Shown piece by piece: positions 1 to 8,416 of a stretch of 64,000 bases of DNA. Positions within the stretch are counted from its first letter, which is position 1. The number at the start of each line of letters is the position of its first letter. A model generated the notes under the pieces. The model was not told the DNA's origin. It saw only the letters and a list, made by a program, of their open reading frames with translations, and did not search any database. This stretch comes from Bacteroides sp. (GTDB lineage: Bacteria; Bacteroidota; Bacteroidia; Bacteroidales; Bacteroidaceae). Both the position numbers and the translations under genes were made by a program. The stretch is from positions 124,001-188,000 of the forward strand of contig NZ_JAQVBV010000003.1 in assembly GCF_028690125.1 (NCBI RefSeq), given 5' to 3'.

Positions 1-801
1 AGTATAAGCTTTGTATATTTTTTCACGGAGAGGACGATTTTCTGAATATTGCAAAAAAGGCAGTCGGCTGGCATTGTGTAAGGTGAATAGCCATTTACCG
101 GCTTGTCCCGCAGCTTTTGCCTCTTCAGCGGCACTTTGACGAAACCAGTTCGGGAGTCCGGCTAAATCTTCTTCTTTGTCCACAAAGAGCTGGAAAGCAT
201 TATTTTCATTCAGTATGTTGTTACTGAAAGTGATGCCGAGTGTAGACAATTCTTTGTTGATGTTACGGAGACGGGCTTGTTTGTCTGAACTGAGGTTTGC
301 TCCGGAGCGTACAAATCCTTTATAGGTCTTTTCTAATAAACGTTTCTGTTCGGATGTAAGATTCAAGGAATCTTTTTGCTGGTATACTGCATTTACACGT
401 TTAAATAAATCCTGATTTAATGAGATGTTATCTTCGTGTTCGGAAAGTATGGGGGCCAATTTGATGGAAAGCTCAGTTAGCTCATCGGTGGTTTCAGCAT
501 CTGTCATATTGAAGAAGATAGCACTTACACGATCTAGGATAGGAGCGCTATTGTCCAAAGCTACAATTGTATTTTCGAAATCAGGTACTTCAGTGTTATC
601 AATGATTGACCGGATCTGTTGGTTTTGCTCTTCGATACCTTTCAAAAAGGCCGGTTCGTAATGTTCTAATTTAATCTTATCGAAAGGAGGAACTCCATTT
701 TCTGTTTGAAACTCAGTGAAAAAAGGGTTGTTTTCTGTTTTCGTAGAACAAGAGTAAATCATACAACTTATTGCTAAAATGGTTAGTGTTTTTTTTATCA
801 T
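1..801 (-). CDS. M3-family peptidyl-dipeptidase, N-terminal part (partial)
   Basis: The frame is open from an ATG at 801 to the window edge, giving 267 residues; the C-terminus lies outside. The start is hydrophobic with a Cys near residue 18, so it is probably an exported lipoprotein. The sequence after it (an early FDKIKLEHYEPAF segment, then long helical stretches) looks like the N-terminal helical domain of M3 zinc oligopeptidases of the Dcp type, which remove dipeptides from the C-termini of peptides. The HExxH catalytic site falls in the missing half and could not be checked. It follows the EEP-family gene by 28 bp and is probably the last gene of the rhomboid operon. The family call is by resemblance. 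Confidence 0.75.
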   Translation of the reverse strand, partial: MIKKTLTILAISCMIYSCSTKTENNPFFTEFQTENGVPPFDKIKLEHYEPAFLKGIEEQNQQIRSIIDNTEVPDFENTIVALDNSAPILDRVSAIFFNMTDAETTDELTELSIKLAPILSEHEDNISLNQDLFKRVNAVYQQKDSLNLTSEQKRLLEKTYKGFVRSGANLSSDKQARLRNINKELSTLGITFSNNILNENNAFQLFVDKEEDLAGLPNWFRQSAAEEAKAAGQAGKWLFTLHNASRLPFLQYSENRPLREKIYKAYT

Positions 802-829
802 TGTAGGGGATATATTAAAAATTCAGTGT

Positions 830-1915
830 TTAGCGTTTGCTTATATGGCACCATATAGGGTAGTGATCGGAGTCTTTGATAGACCGGTCTACCGTGCAGT
901 TATAGGCTTTCAGATTAGGGCTGATGAGGATATTATCTATTCGGAAATAAAATTTATTTTGATTGTAGGAGATTCCTAAGCCTTTGCCGGATTGAGTAAA
1001 AGCATCATCCAAATGTTGGGTGAGAATACGGTGGGTGTATGAAATAGACACATCATTGAAATCACCGCAGGTAATAATAGTCGGGTATTTACTCTCCATA
1101 ATGACATTGGCTACAGAATCGGCTTGTACGGAACGGATGGCTGATGCCTCTGCTAACTTTTTGACAAGTTGCCGAAGTCCTGTCTTTACTTTTTTTGCGT
1201 TTGGATCATTGATCATATCTTCATATATCCCTCGGTCTTCCTTGGTTAATTTGTTAGATTCCAGGTGATTATTGATCAAGGTGATGGTGTCTTCATTCAC
1301 TTTCAGTGTGTACAGCATGGAGCCGTTATAGGAACTTTCATATTTGATAGAGCTTGCTGTGAGTATGGGAAACTTTGAAAAACAAGCAAGTTGGGAATCG
1401 CCTATTCCGGGTCGGCGTATTGAATAATAAGGATAGGCTTTAAGAGCTTTTTTTATATCCTTTTCTGTTACATACTTTTTATTTCCGGAAGCATTATATT
1501 CTTGTAAACAAATAATATCTGCTCCGCTGTTAGACAAATAGGTAAGTATCGGATTTTGTCCATCCTTCTTTTCCATGTTATTAAACCCCATTACATTATA
1601 GGAGAGAAGTTTGATGCTTTCTTCCGGAATAGATTTATCGGGAAAATTAATAGGTATATAAGATTTTATCTGCGGATAACAGATAAGGAAACCTATAATG
1701 GTTAGAATGGTGTAACGGTAATTGATGATTAACCAAAAAATAAAGAAGCAGATATTTACTGCCAGAAAAATAGGAAATGCAAGTCCTAAGCAAGAAGCAA
1801 GTGGATGTATTTTCGGATGAAGATACGAACTATAGGCAGTTAAAATCAACATTCCTATAAAAAATGCATTGATTGCCAATATTAAATATGAGACGATTTT
1901 GCCAAAGTGTTTCAT
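830..1915 (-). CDS. Membrane-anchored endonuclease/exonuclease/phosphatase-family protein
   Basis: 361 residues. Three hydrophobic segments fill about residues 8-95, and an EEP catalytic domain follows from about residue 100. EEP landmarks are visible in order: SYNVMGFNN, a Glu in ICLQEYN, GDFNDV and the terminal SDHYPI. The metal-binding Glu, Asp and His of this fold are therefore present. Members cleave phosphodiester or phosphate-ester bonds in DNA, phospholipids or phosphoinositides, and the substrate cannot be told from sequence. The membrane anchor should place the domain at the cytoplasmic membrane. The gene starts 3 bp after the upstream rhomboid gene, so it is co-transcribed. Confidence 0.85.
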   Translation of the reverse strand: MKHFGKIVSYLILAINAFFIGMLILTAYSSYLHPKIHPLASCLGLAFPIFLAVNICFFIFWLIINYRYTILTIIGFLICYPQIKSYIPINFPDKSIPEESIKLLSYNVMGFNNMEKKDGQNPILTYLSNSGADIICLQEYNASGNKKYVTEKDIKKALKAYPYYSIRRPGIGDSQLACFSKFPILTASSIKYESSYNGSMLYTLKVNEDTITLINNHLESNKLTKEDRGIYEDMINDPNAKKVKTGLRQLVKKLAEASAIRSVQADSVANVIMESKYPTIITCGDFNDVSISYTHRILTQHLDDAFTQSGKGLGISYNQNKFYFRIDNILISPNLKAYNCTVDRSIKDSDHYPIWCHISKR

Positions 1916-1918
1916 ATT

Positions 1919-2821
1919 CTATCTTTTACTTGCATCAAACAAGCTTTTCTTTTCTTCAGTTGTCAGACTTTCGTAACCGGATTTTTTCAGCTTTTCCAGA
2001 ATACGGTCTACTTCGTCCGATTGTGCTTTTTTGTGGGCGTTGTAATTGTAATCTTTATCACGGGAAGTTTGACCACCGTAATGTACTTTCATTTTCGGTT
2101 TACGCTTCCATGTTTTTTTCTGAAACAGAGACATGAAGCCGTCCAGCAATCGGTTGATCCAAATGGTCAAGTCCTTTCCTTTGCTTAGGCTTGCTGCAAA
2201 CCAAAGTCCGCCGAGAGCACCGCCTAGATGAGCGATGTGTCCTCCGGCATTACTTGAAGTAATAAATAATAAATCGGTTCCTATTACGATTAATGCCAGA
2301 TATTTTAGACGGACAGCACCGAACAGAAACAGTTGTACCCGATAATTGGGTTCCCGGTAAGCCGTGGCTGCTACAATAGCCAATACGGATGCAGAGGCTC
2401 CTACTAAAGTGGAATTGGAAACGGCCTGACTGAAATAAGGAAAAATGTTGTAAGCAACCATATAGAAAATACCACCACAAATCCCTCCTAAAATATATAG
2501 TCCACGCAAGTGTTTTCCCGAAAAGAAATAGAGAAACAGACTTCCAAACCAGTATAACCAAAGCATATTGAACAGGATATGCAGGAATCCGGCGTGCATG
2601 AACATATAAGTGAACAAAGACCATGGTTGGAAAATAAACCGGTTAAGAGAAGCCGGTAATGCGAATTGATCAAATATTCCTGTGGCACTGAAATTAAACA
2701 GTTGCAGGAATATGCTTATTAACGTACCAATAATAAAGATAGCTACGTTAATGAAAATTAGTTGAATGAAGATGTTTCCTCTTCTGAATGTTTCTTTTAA
2801 ATCAGCTATAATATGTCCCAT
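1919..2821 (-). CDS. Rhomboid-family intramembrane serine protease (first of tandem pair)
   Basis: 300 residues with six or so membrane segments in residues 18-215 and a charged cytoplasmic tail. The catalytic dyad looks intact: Ser143 in GASASV (the usual GASG has Ala after Ser) and His198 in HIAHLGGALGG. The HxxxN motif of the second helix (His81, Asn85) is also present. Rhomboids cut membrane proteins within the lipid bilayer. The hydrophilic C-terminal tail, about 85 residues and Lys-rich, is missing in the neighbouring rhomboid. The start codon overlaps the end of the upstream rhomboid by 20 bp, suggesting translational coupling. Confidence 0.9.
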   Translation of the reverse strand: MGHIIADLKETFRRGNIFIQLIFINVAIFIIGTLISIFLQLFNFSATGIFDQFALPASLNRFIFQPWSLFTYMFMHAGFLHILFNMLWLYWFGSLFLYFFSGKHLRGLYILGGICGGIFYMVAYNIFPYFSQAVSNSTLVGASASVLAIVAATAYREPNYRVQLFLFGAVRLKYLALIVIGTDLLFITSSNAGGHIAHLGGALGGLWFAASLSKGKDLTIWINRLLDGFMSLFQKKTWKRKPKMKVHYGGQTSRDKDYNYNAHKKAQSDEVDRILEKLKKSGYESLTTEEKKSLFDASKR

Positions 2822-3503
2822 TTCCTCTACTTTTTTTTCTCCAATATAGAATAAAGATTAGCCCGAATAACATTCCTCCTAAATGGGCGAAGTGGGCAAC
2901 ATTGTCTCCCGGATTATTAGACAAACCTAACCATAACTCAATTGCGGCGTATCCAATTACAAAAAACTTTGCTTTGATAGGGAAAGGCAACGGGAAGATA
3001 AACATTCGATTATTGGGATACAACATACCAAATGCGAGCAAAATAGCATATACGGCTCCCGAAGCACCTACCGTAGTCCAGATGTTCAGATAACTTTCTA
3101 CAGGCATATTAGTTATACTTCCTGCCAGATCTCTTACAGGGATTATATCTGATAACTGTAACTGTGAAAGATTACCGGCCATATAGGTAGCAAACTGGAC
3201 TCCTTCCTGAATAAGTCCTGAACCGATACCACAAGCAATATAGTAAAAAAGGAAACGTTTAGGTCCCCAAGTTTGTTCGAGGATCGGGCCGAACATAAAT
3301 AAGGCGAACATATTGAAAAAGATGTGGGGGAATCCACCATGCATAAACATATAAGTAATAAGCTGTGCCGGATTGAAGTCACTTGCAAGAAAAAAATGCA
3401 GTCCCAAATAATTGGTTAAATCGATGCCGTATTTTTGAGCAACGATTGTTCCAAAAAATATTAGTACATTGATAATTATCAGGTTTTTAGTTACAGTTGG
3501 CAT
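2802..3503 (-). CDS. Rhomboid-family intramembrane serine protease (second of tandem pair)
   Basis: 233 residues from the ATG at 3503. An upstream in-frame start at 3539 would overlap the likely promoter box at 3537-3544, so the shorter form is preferred. Catalytic residues are Ser148 in GASGAVYA and His207 in HFAHLGGMLFG, with HxxxN in the second helix. It is a minimal rhomboid core with no tail. It is the first gene of a four-gene minus-strand operon (rhomboid, rhomboid, EEP hydrolase, M3 peptidase). The two rhomboids share motifs but are clearly diverged, so this is an old duplication. Confidence 0.9.
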   Translation of the reverse strand: MPTVTKNLIIINVLIFFGTIVAQKYGIDLTNYLGLHFFLASDFNPAQLITYMFMHGGFPHIFFNMFALFMFGPILEQTWGPKRFLFYYIACGIGSGLIQEGVQFATYMAGNLSQLQLSDIIPVRDLAGSITNMPVESYLNIWTTVGASGAVYAILLAFGMLYPNNRMFIFPLPFPIKAKFFVIGYAAIELWLGLSNNPGDNVAHFAHLGGMLFGLIFILYWRKKSRGNGTYYS

Positions 3504-3536
3504 AATTTTAATTTCTGAATATTTATAGTTGAAATG

Positions 3537-3544
3537 CAAAAGTA
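3537..3544 (-). promoter_or_regulatory. Probable -7 box for the rhomboid operon
   Basis: Reads TACTTTTG on the minus strand, matching the Bacteroides TAnnTTTG consensus, about 34 bp before the rhomboid start. No good TTTG was found at the -33 position. Confidence 0.4.
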
Positions 3545-3627
3545 CGAATAATTTCTGTTTTAAAGCATGAAAATGACATCCTATTAGCTCTTTTTCAATA
3601 ATTTGCTGCGTTTTTTTGATGTTTTTA

Positions 3628-3658
3628 TTTGATATGTTGTTTTGTTCATCTATATTTG
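3628..3658 (+). promoter_or_regulatory. Bacteroides-type promoter of the HU gene
   Basis: TTTG at 3628-3631 and TATATTTG at 3651-3658 are separated by 19 bp, a full match to the Bacteroides -33/-7 consensus. Transcription should start near 3665, leaving a leader of about 55 nt before the HU gene. Confidence 0.6.
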
Positions 3659-3718
3659 TAATGTTCTTGTAGGGAATCTTTTATGTAACATATATATTAA
3701 TTAATCATTTTACGTATC

Positions 3719-3991
3719 ATGAATAAATCTGAACTTATTAGTGCAATGGCCGCTGAAGCTCAAATGAGTAAAGCCGATGCTAAGAAAGCCCTCGAAGCTT
3801 TCATTTCTTCAGTTACTACTGCTATGAAAGCTGGTGACAAAGTATCTTTGGTTGGTTTCGGAACTTTCGCTGTTAGCGAAAGAGCTGCAAGAACCGGTAT
3901 TAACCCATCTACGAAAGCAACTATTACTATTCCTGCAAAGAAAGTAGCTAAGTTTAAACCAGGTGCTGAATTGTCTGCAGCTGTTGAATAA
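3719..3991 (+). CDS. HU-family histone-like DNA-binding protein
   Basis: 90 residues, the usual HU length. N-terminal helices ([11 protein letters not shown], then the [11 protein letters not shown] helix) are followed by the [12 protein letters not shown] strand region, the DNA-binding arm around residues 52-75 with an intact [13 protein letters not shown] segment, and the KFKPGAEL end. HU bends DNA and compacts the nucleoid as a dimer. It has its own promoter upstream and a strong terminator 28 bp downstream, so it is monocistronic. Bacteroides genomes carry several HU paralogues; which one this is was not determined. Confidence 0.95.
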   Translation: MNKSELISAMAAEAQMSKADAKKALEAFISSVTTAMKAGDKVSLVGFGTFAVSERAARTGINPSTKATITIPAKKVAKFKPGAELSAAVE

Positions 3992-4018
3992 GATATATAG
4001 TTGAAAGAAATTAAAAGA

Positions 4019-4044
4019 GGAGGCGCGACGCGTCTCCTTTTTTT
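4019..4044 (+). terminator. Rho-independent terminator after the HU gene
   Basis: An 8-bp GC-rich stem (GGAGGCGC pairing with GCGTCTCC, one G-U) with a 3-nt loop, followed by seven T. Confidence 0.85.
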
Positions 4045-4045
4045 G

Positions 4046-4053
4046 TATCTTTG
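4046..4053 (+). promoter_or_regulatory. Probable -7 box for argS
   Basis: TATCTTTG fits TAnnTTTG and lies immediately after the HU terminator, about 20 bp before the argS ATG. No -33 element was seen, and the predicted leader is very short. Confidence 0.4.
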
Positions 4054-4074
4054 CGCGCAAGAAACAACTTGATT

Positions 4075-5868
4075 ATGAAGATTGAAGATAAACTTGTAGC
4101 GTCCGTTATTAGCGGACTAAAGGCACTCTACGGTCAGGAAGTCCCTGAGAAGATGGTGCAGTTGCAAAAAACCAAGAAAGAATTTGAAGGACATTTGACA
4201 TTGGTCGTATTTCCTTTTCTGAAAATGTCAAAAAAAGGGCCGGAGCAAACAGCCCATGAAATTGGTGAATATCTGGAGGCAAATGAACCGGCTGTGGCGG
4301 CTTTTAATGTAATAAAGGGTTTTCTGAACCTAACTATTGCTTCGGCTACTTGGATTGAGTTACTAAATGGGATTCAAGCTGATGAACAATATGGTTTGGT
4401 GAAAGCTACTGAGACGTCTCCGCTAGTAATGATTGAGTATTCTTCTCCGAATACGAACAAACCGCTTCATTTGGGTCATGTGCGCAATAATCTTTTAGGA
4501 AACGCATTGGCTAACATTGTTGCAGCGAATGGAAATAAAGTAGTGAAAACAAATATTGTGAACGATCGTGGTATCCATATTTGTAAGTCAATGCTGGCAT
4601 GGAAGAAATATGGGAATGGCGAAACCCCTGAAGGATCTGGTAAAAAAGGTGATCATCTAGTAGGCGATTATTATGTTTCTTTCGACAAGCATTATAAAGC
4701 CGAAATTGCAGAACTGATAGCAAAAGGCATGACGAAGGAAGAAGCGGAAGCTGCTTCTCCATTAATGCAGGAGGCTCGTGAAATGCTTGTGAAGTGGGAA
4801 GCCGGTGATTCGGAAGTGCGTGCTTTGTGGACCATGATGAATAACTGGGTGTATGCCGGATTTGATGAAACCTACAAGAAGATGGGGGTTAGCTTCGATA
4901 AAATATATTATGAATCCAATACATATCTTGAAGGTAAAGAAAAGGTAATGGAAGGTTTGGAGAAAGGTTTCTTTTATAGAAAAGAAGACGGTTCTGTCTG
5001 GGCTGACCTTACTGCAGAAGGATTGGATCACAAGCTTCTTCTTCGTGGTGACGGAACATCTGTCTATATGACTCAGGATATTGGCACTGCTAAACTTCGC
5101 TTTGCAGATTATCCGATTGATAAGATGATTTATGTTGTAGGTAATGAACAGAATTATCATTTTCAAGTGCTTTCTATTCTGCTTGATAAATTAGGTTTTG
5201 AGTGGGGAAAAAGCCTCGTACATTTCTCTTACGGAATGGTGGAATTGCCGGAAGGTAAGATGAAGTCCCGTGAAGGAACTGTAGTAGATGCAGACGATTT
5301 GATGCAGGAAATGATTGCTACGGCAAAAGAAACATCAGAAGAACTTGGTAAGTTGGATGGTCTCACGAAGGTCGAGGCGGATGATATAGCTCGTATTGTA
5401 GGTTTGGGGGCCTTGAAGTATTTCATTCTTAAAGTGGATGCTCGTAAAAATATGACCTTCAACCCGAAAGAATCAATTGATTTTAATGGTAATACAGGTC
5501 CGTTTATTCAATATACTTATGCTCGTATTCAGTCTGTGCTGCGCAAGGCTGCTGAATCGGGAATTGTGATTCCAAAAGAAATACCTGCGGGTATTGAATT
5601 GAGTGAGAAGGAAGAAGGATTGATTCAGATGGTTGCTGATTTTGCAGCTACTGTAAAACAAGCCGGTGAGGATTATAGTCCGTCAATCATTGCAAATTAT
5701 ACATATGACTTGGTAAAAGAGTATAATCAGTTTTACCATGATTTTAGTATTTTGCGTGAAGAGAATGAAGCGTTGAAAATATTCCGTATTGCTCTTTCTG
5801 CCAATGTAGCTAAAGTTGTTCGTTTAGGTATGAGCTTATTGGGTATTGAAGTTCCTTCCAGAATGTAA
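4075..5868 (+). CDS. argS: Arginyl-tRNA synthetase
   Basis: 597 residues, normal for ArgRS. It charges tRNA-Arg with arginine in the cytoplasm. The ArgRS-specific N-terminal additional domain occupies about residues 1-110. The class I HIGH motif follows as HLGH at 132-135 in SSPNTNKPLHLGHVRNN. The KMSK-equivalent loop is GKMKSREGT, and the C-terminal anticodon-binding domain ends in the typical SLLGIEVPSRM. The ATG at 4075 is chosen over an in-frame TTG at 4051, because the TTG lies inside the likely -7 box and the protein from 4075 begins as family members do. Confidence 0.97.
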   Translation: MKIEDKLVASVISGLKALYGQEVPEKMVQLQKTKKEFEGHLTLVVFPFLKMSKKGPEQTAHEIGEYLEANEPAVAAFNVIKGFLNLTIASATWIELLNGIQADEQYGLVKATETSPLVMIEYSSPNTNKPLHLGHVRNNLLGNALANIVAANGNKVVKTNIVNDRGIHICKSMLAWKKYGNGETPEGSGKKGDHLVGDYYVSFDKHYKAEIAELIAKGMTKEEAEAASPLMQEAREMLVKWEAGDSEVRALWTMMNNWVYAGFDETYKKMGVSFDKIYYESNTYLEGKEKVMEGLEKGFFYRKEDGSVWADLTAEGLDHKLLLRGDGTSVYMTQDIGTAKLRFADYPIDKMIYVVGNEQNYHFQVLSILLDKLGFEWGKSLVHFSYGMVELPEGKMKSREGTVVDADDLMQEMIATAKETSEELGKLDGLTKVEADDIARIVGLGALKYFILKVDARKNMTFNPKESIDFNGNTGPFIQYTYARIQSVLRKAAESGIVIPKEIPAGIELSEKEEGLIQMVADFAATVKQAGEDYSPSIIANYTYDLVKEYNQFYHDFSILREENEALKIFRIALSANVAKVVRLGMSLLGIEVPSRM

Positions 5869-5895
5869 GTCTTTTCTCTGAATAAAATATGCTTA

Positions 5896-5942
5896 TGCGG
5901 GGTTTCTTTAATGCAATTATTAGGGGAATCCCGTATATTTTT
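5896..5942 (+). terminator. Probable terminator of argS
   Basis: TGCGGGGTTTC at 5896-5906 pairs with GGGAATCCCGTA at 5924-5935 (about 11 bp with three G-U pairs), followed by a T-rich run. The rest of the 5869-6199 gap holds only the next hairpin. Confidence 0.55.
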
Positions 5943-6116
5943 GTTCAATTCTTTGTCTCAGAAAAGAAGAGTAAATGTGGTTTCCGTCTCTTATTTCAAA
6001 TTGATGTTTGACTTGATTTGCTCTTTTCGGTTAGGTAACTTTCTTGTTATTGGTTACATTCTGTGACTTGAGTTATAGCGTATGGTTCGCTGTTTAGATA
6101 TTATAACAACATACAA

Positions 6117-6185
6117 TAAAAAAAGGCTGTCTTTGTATAGAACCTGCTTATTAGCACTTATCTATATCTGAGACAGCCTATTTTT
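6117..6185. terminator. Bidirectional terminator between argS and the LruC gene
   Basis: AGGCTGTCT at 6124-6132 and its exact complement AGACAGCCT at 6171-6179. A-rich sequence on the left and T-rich on the right give T-tracts in both directions. It most likely ends the minus-strand LruC gene. Confidence 0.7.
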
Positions 6186-6199
6186 ATATAGTTGTTATT

Positions 6200-8233
6200 C
6201 TACTTAGTTATCACCTTTGACATATCAGGATCCTTCCACCAGTTCGAATTTTGTACTCCGAAACTTGATGCCCAACTTTCGAACTTAGGATATGCTTCCT
6301 TAATGCTTGCTTGTTCCATTGGAATTAGAAAGTTGGTTTTCTTCACGATTCCAATATTTACTCCACTAATTTGAAGTCCTGTCGGTAAATTCTCATTATT
6401 TACGTAATATAACCCTTCATCCGGTCTGGATGCATCAGGAGCTTTCCCGAAATATGAATAGTCCATCTTTTGAGTTGGTGGGAACTTTACAATATGAGCT
6501 TCTCTTCCACGTTCTTTATTACTGGTGATGATGATGAAAGGATTCATGTTAAACTTGTATAGCTGATTCCAACTCGGATTATTAAAGAAAGGGGTGAATA
6601 CTTGTTCTGAGAATTTTTCCTTCGCAACTTCTATTGTTACAGTAAAAGTCTTGTTTAAAGCAGCTTTTATGTCATCGAATAGTATAATGGTAGGATAATT
6701 TTGTCCGGGTTCCAGATTTTGTCCTTCCATGAATCGTGAAGGAGATAGATCGGACTCAATTGTTACTTTTTGTATGTCACTGCTAGATATGCCGGTAAGT
6801 TGGTAGCCAAATCCATTTTGTGTTGTAGCACCGTTATGTTTGGGAACAAATGTATCTACTATCTTTTGAACTTTACCAGTTAGAACACTTTTATAAATGT
6901 CACGTTTATATTCTACAACCATATCATTCATGTCATAATCTCCCTTAGCAGGCCAATAATCTTCAAATGATAATACACCTTTGTGGGAAGTATACAGACT
7001 CTCAAGTGGAGTATCAGGAAGCTCTTCTACGCCACCTGTTTCGATTGACTCTCTATCAGAAAAATCAAGATAGAATACTGCGTCACCAAAATTTCCTAGC
7101 CTGGTGTTGTCAGTTGGTGTAAAAGTTGTGGCGTCTTCCATTCCAAAAGCCACTACTTGTCCGGACTTGTCTTTTAGAGCTATAGTACGGTGTTCGCCAC
7201 TATTGTTTAACTCACGAATAGAATAGAAAGTACGTCTGTCGCTCTGTATTTTAGAACTTTTCTGATCGAAAGAAGAATCCATCATGAACCATGCAATACT
7301 TACTCCCGCAGGAAACTCATCGACGAATTTTGTTCCGTCCCAGTATTTCAATTCTACCCTATCTCCTGCATACATACTACCTGGTGTATTGCTGGAGTTA
7401 CATACGGCAGTTGATATACGTGGATATACGATCACTGGAGTGATATTTGAAGTGTTAGTTGGCTTTTGATTGGTTGGATAAGTAAAGTATCCTACAGTGT
7501 TCTGTTTGGATGCTGTACTGGTAAGCATGACTAATCCAATTTTAGCAGGCTTGATGATGTTGATTTCTATATTTACATTATCGTCTATATATTGTGGGAA
7601 TTCATTTTCCATTTTTGCACTGCCCCCTGGCTTGATGAATACAGAGTGGATGTTGTACAAAAGCTGGGCATCTATTTCTGTTGTTACAGGAGAAAGATAG
7701 GTCGGACAACCTATGTTGTCCCAGTCGCCTAAAACCTTGCAATAGTCCGGATATTCGTAGCCATTTTCTGTAACGCTTCTGAGTGTACCCTTAGCTTTTT
7801 GTAAATTCTGTTTAAAAGTATTCTGGTCAAAAGAAATTTTTCCGTTTTCAATTGGTAGTTTGATAGGGCTGATTGTTCCTAAGAAATCAGAATAAAGATA
7901 TAATTCCGTAATATATGATGGGATGGATATGTCTTGGTTGAAAACTCCATTAGCATCTGTACTTCCCCGATATACCGGTTCTTCTTCCGTCTTGACGAAA
8001 TTGCCGGTTTCATCTTCTGATATTGGATTTTCGGCATACAGTTCAAAAACTACTTGATAGTTTTTGAATCCATAAGATAGGTTTACGTTGCAATTAGAGG
8101 ATGTTGTAAATCCGAAGAAGGTATCAGCCGGTTTAGCCTCCGGAGCTTGATACAAATCTTTTTCCGCGCAACCTGACAACGAGAATAAACATAGTATCCC
8201 GTAAATTGCTGATTTGGTTTTGTTTGTTTGCAT
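6200..8233 (-). CDS. LruC-domain surface lipoprotein
   Basis: 677 residues from the ATG at 8233; the longer in-frame start overlaps the promoter. It begins with a lipoprotein signal peptide (lipobox LSGC). The middle carries the acidic LruC signature around WPAKGDYDMNDMVVEY, an Asp/Asn-rich, likely Ca-binding segment seen in many Bacteroides outer-surface lipoproteins, and a DUF4842-type C-terminal region follows. The molecular function of the family is not established; carbohydrate or surface-matrix roles have been proposed. It is a single gene with its own promoter and terminator. Confidence 0.75.
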   Translation of the reverse strand: MQTNKTKSAIYGILCLFSLSGCAEKDLYQAPEAKPADTFFGFTTSSNCNVNLSYGFKNYQVVFELYAENPISEDETGNFVKTEEEPVYRGSTDANGVFNQDISIPSYITELYLYSDFLGTISPIKLPIENGKISFDQNTFKQNLQKAKGTLRSVTENGYEYPDYCKVLGDWDNIGCPTYLSPVTTEIDAQLLYNIHSVFIKPGGSAKMENEFPQYIDDNVNIEINIIKPAKIGLVMLTSTASKQNTVGYFTYPTNQKPTNTSNITPVIVYPRISTAVCNSSNTPGSMYAGDRVELKYWDGTKFVDEFPAGVSIAWFMMDSSFDQKSSKIQSDRRTFYSIRELNNSGEHRTIALKDKSGQVVAFGMEDATTFTPTDNTRLGNFGDAVFYLDFSDRESIETGGVEELPDTPLESLYTSHKGVLSFEDYWPAKGDYDMNDMVVEYKRDIYKSVLTGKVQKIVDTFVPKHNGATTQNGFGYQLTGISSSDIQKVTIESDLSPSRFMEGQNLEPGQNYPTIILFDDIKAALNKTFTVTIEVAKEKFSEQVFTPFFNNPSWNQLYKFNMNPFIIITSNKERGREAHIVKFPPTQKMDYSYFGKAPDASRPDEGLYYVNNENLPTGLQISGVNIGIVKKTNFLIPMEQASIKEAYPKFESWASSFGVQNSNWWKDPDMSKVITK

Positions 8234-8270
8234 AATTATGTGGTTTTTAACGACTTCGTCATTTAGAATA

Positions 8271-8302
8271 CAAATGTAGAAATAATAATGCAATTAAACA
8301 AA
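8271..8302 (-). promoter_or_regulatory. Bacteroides-type promoter of the LruC gene
   Basis: On the minus strand, TTTG (8299-8302) and TACATTTG (8271-8278) are separated by 20 bp, a full consensus match. This supports the start at 8233. Confidence 0.6.
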
Positions 8303-8344
8303 AAAATAGTTCGTAAAAGATTAAGAGAGAGAGAAATAACTGAA

Positions 8345-8394
8345 TAATTAAAATAGTCCGGCAAAATAGGATTGATCCTTATCTGCCGGACTAT
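8345..8394 (-). terminator. Terminator of topA
   Basis: An 11-bp perfect inverted repeat, ATAGTCCGGCA at 8353-8363 and its complement at 8384-8394, followed by T-rich sequence on the minus strand, just past the topA stop codon. Confidence 0.75.
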
Positions 8395-8416
8395 TCATAG
8401 ATATGCTGCTTAATTA

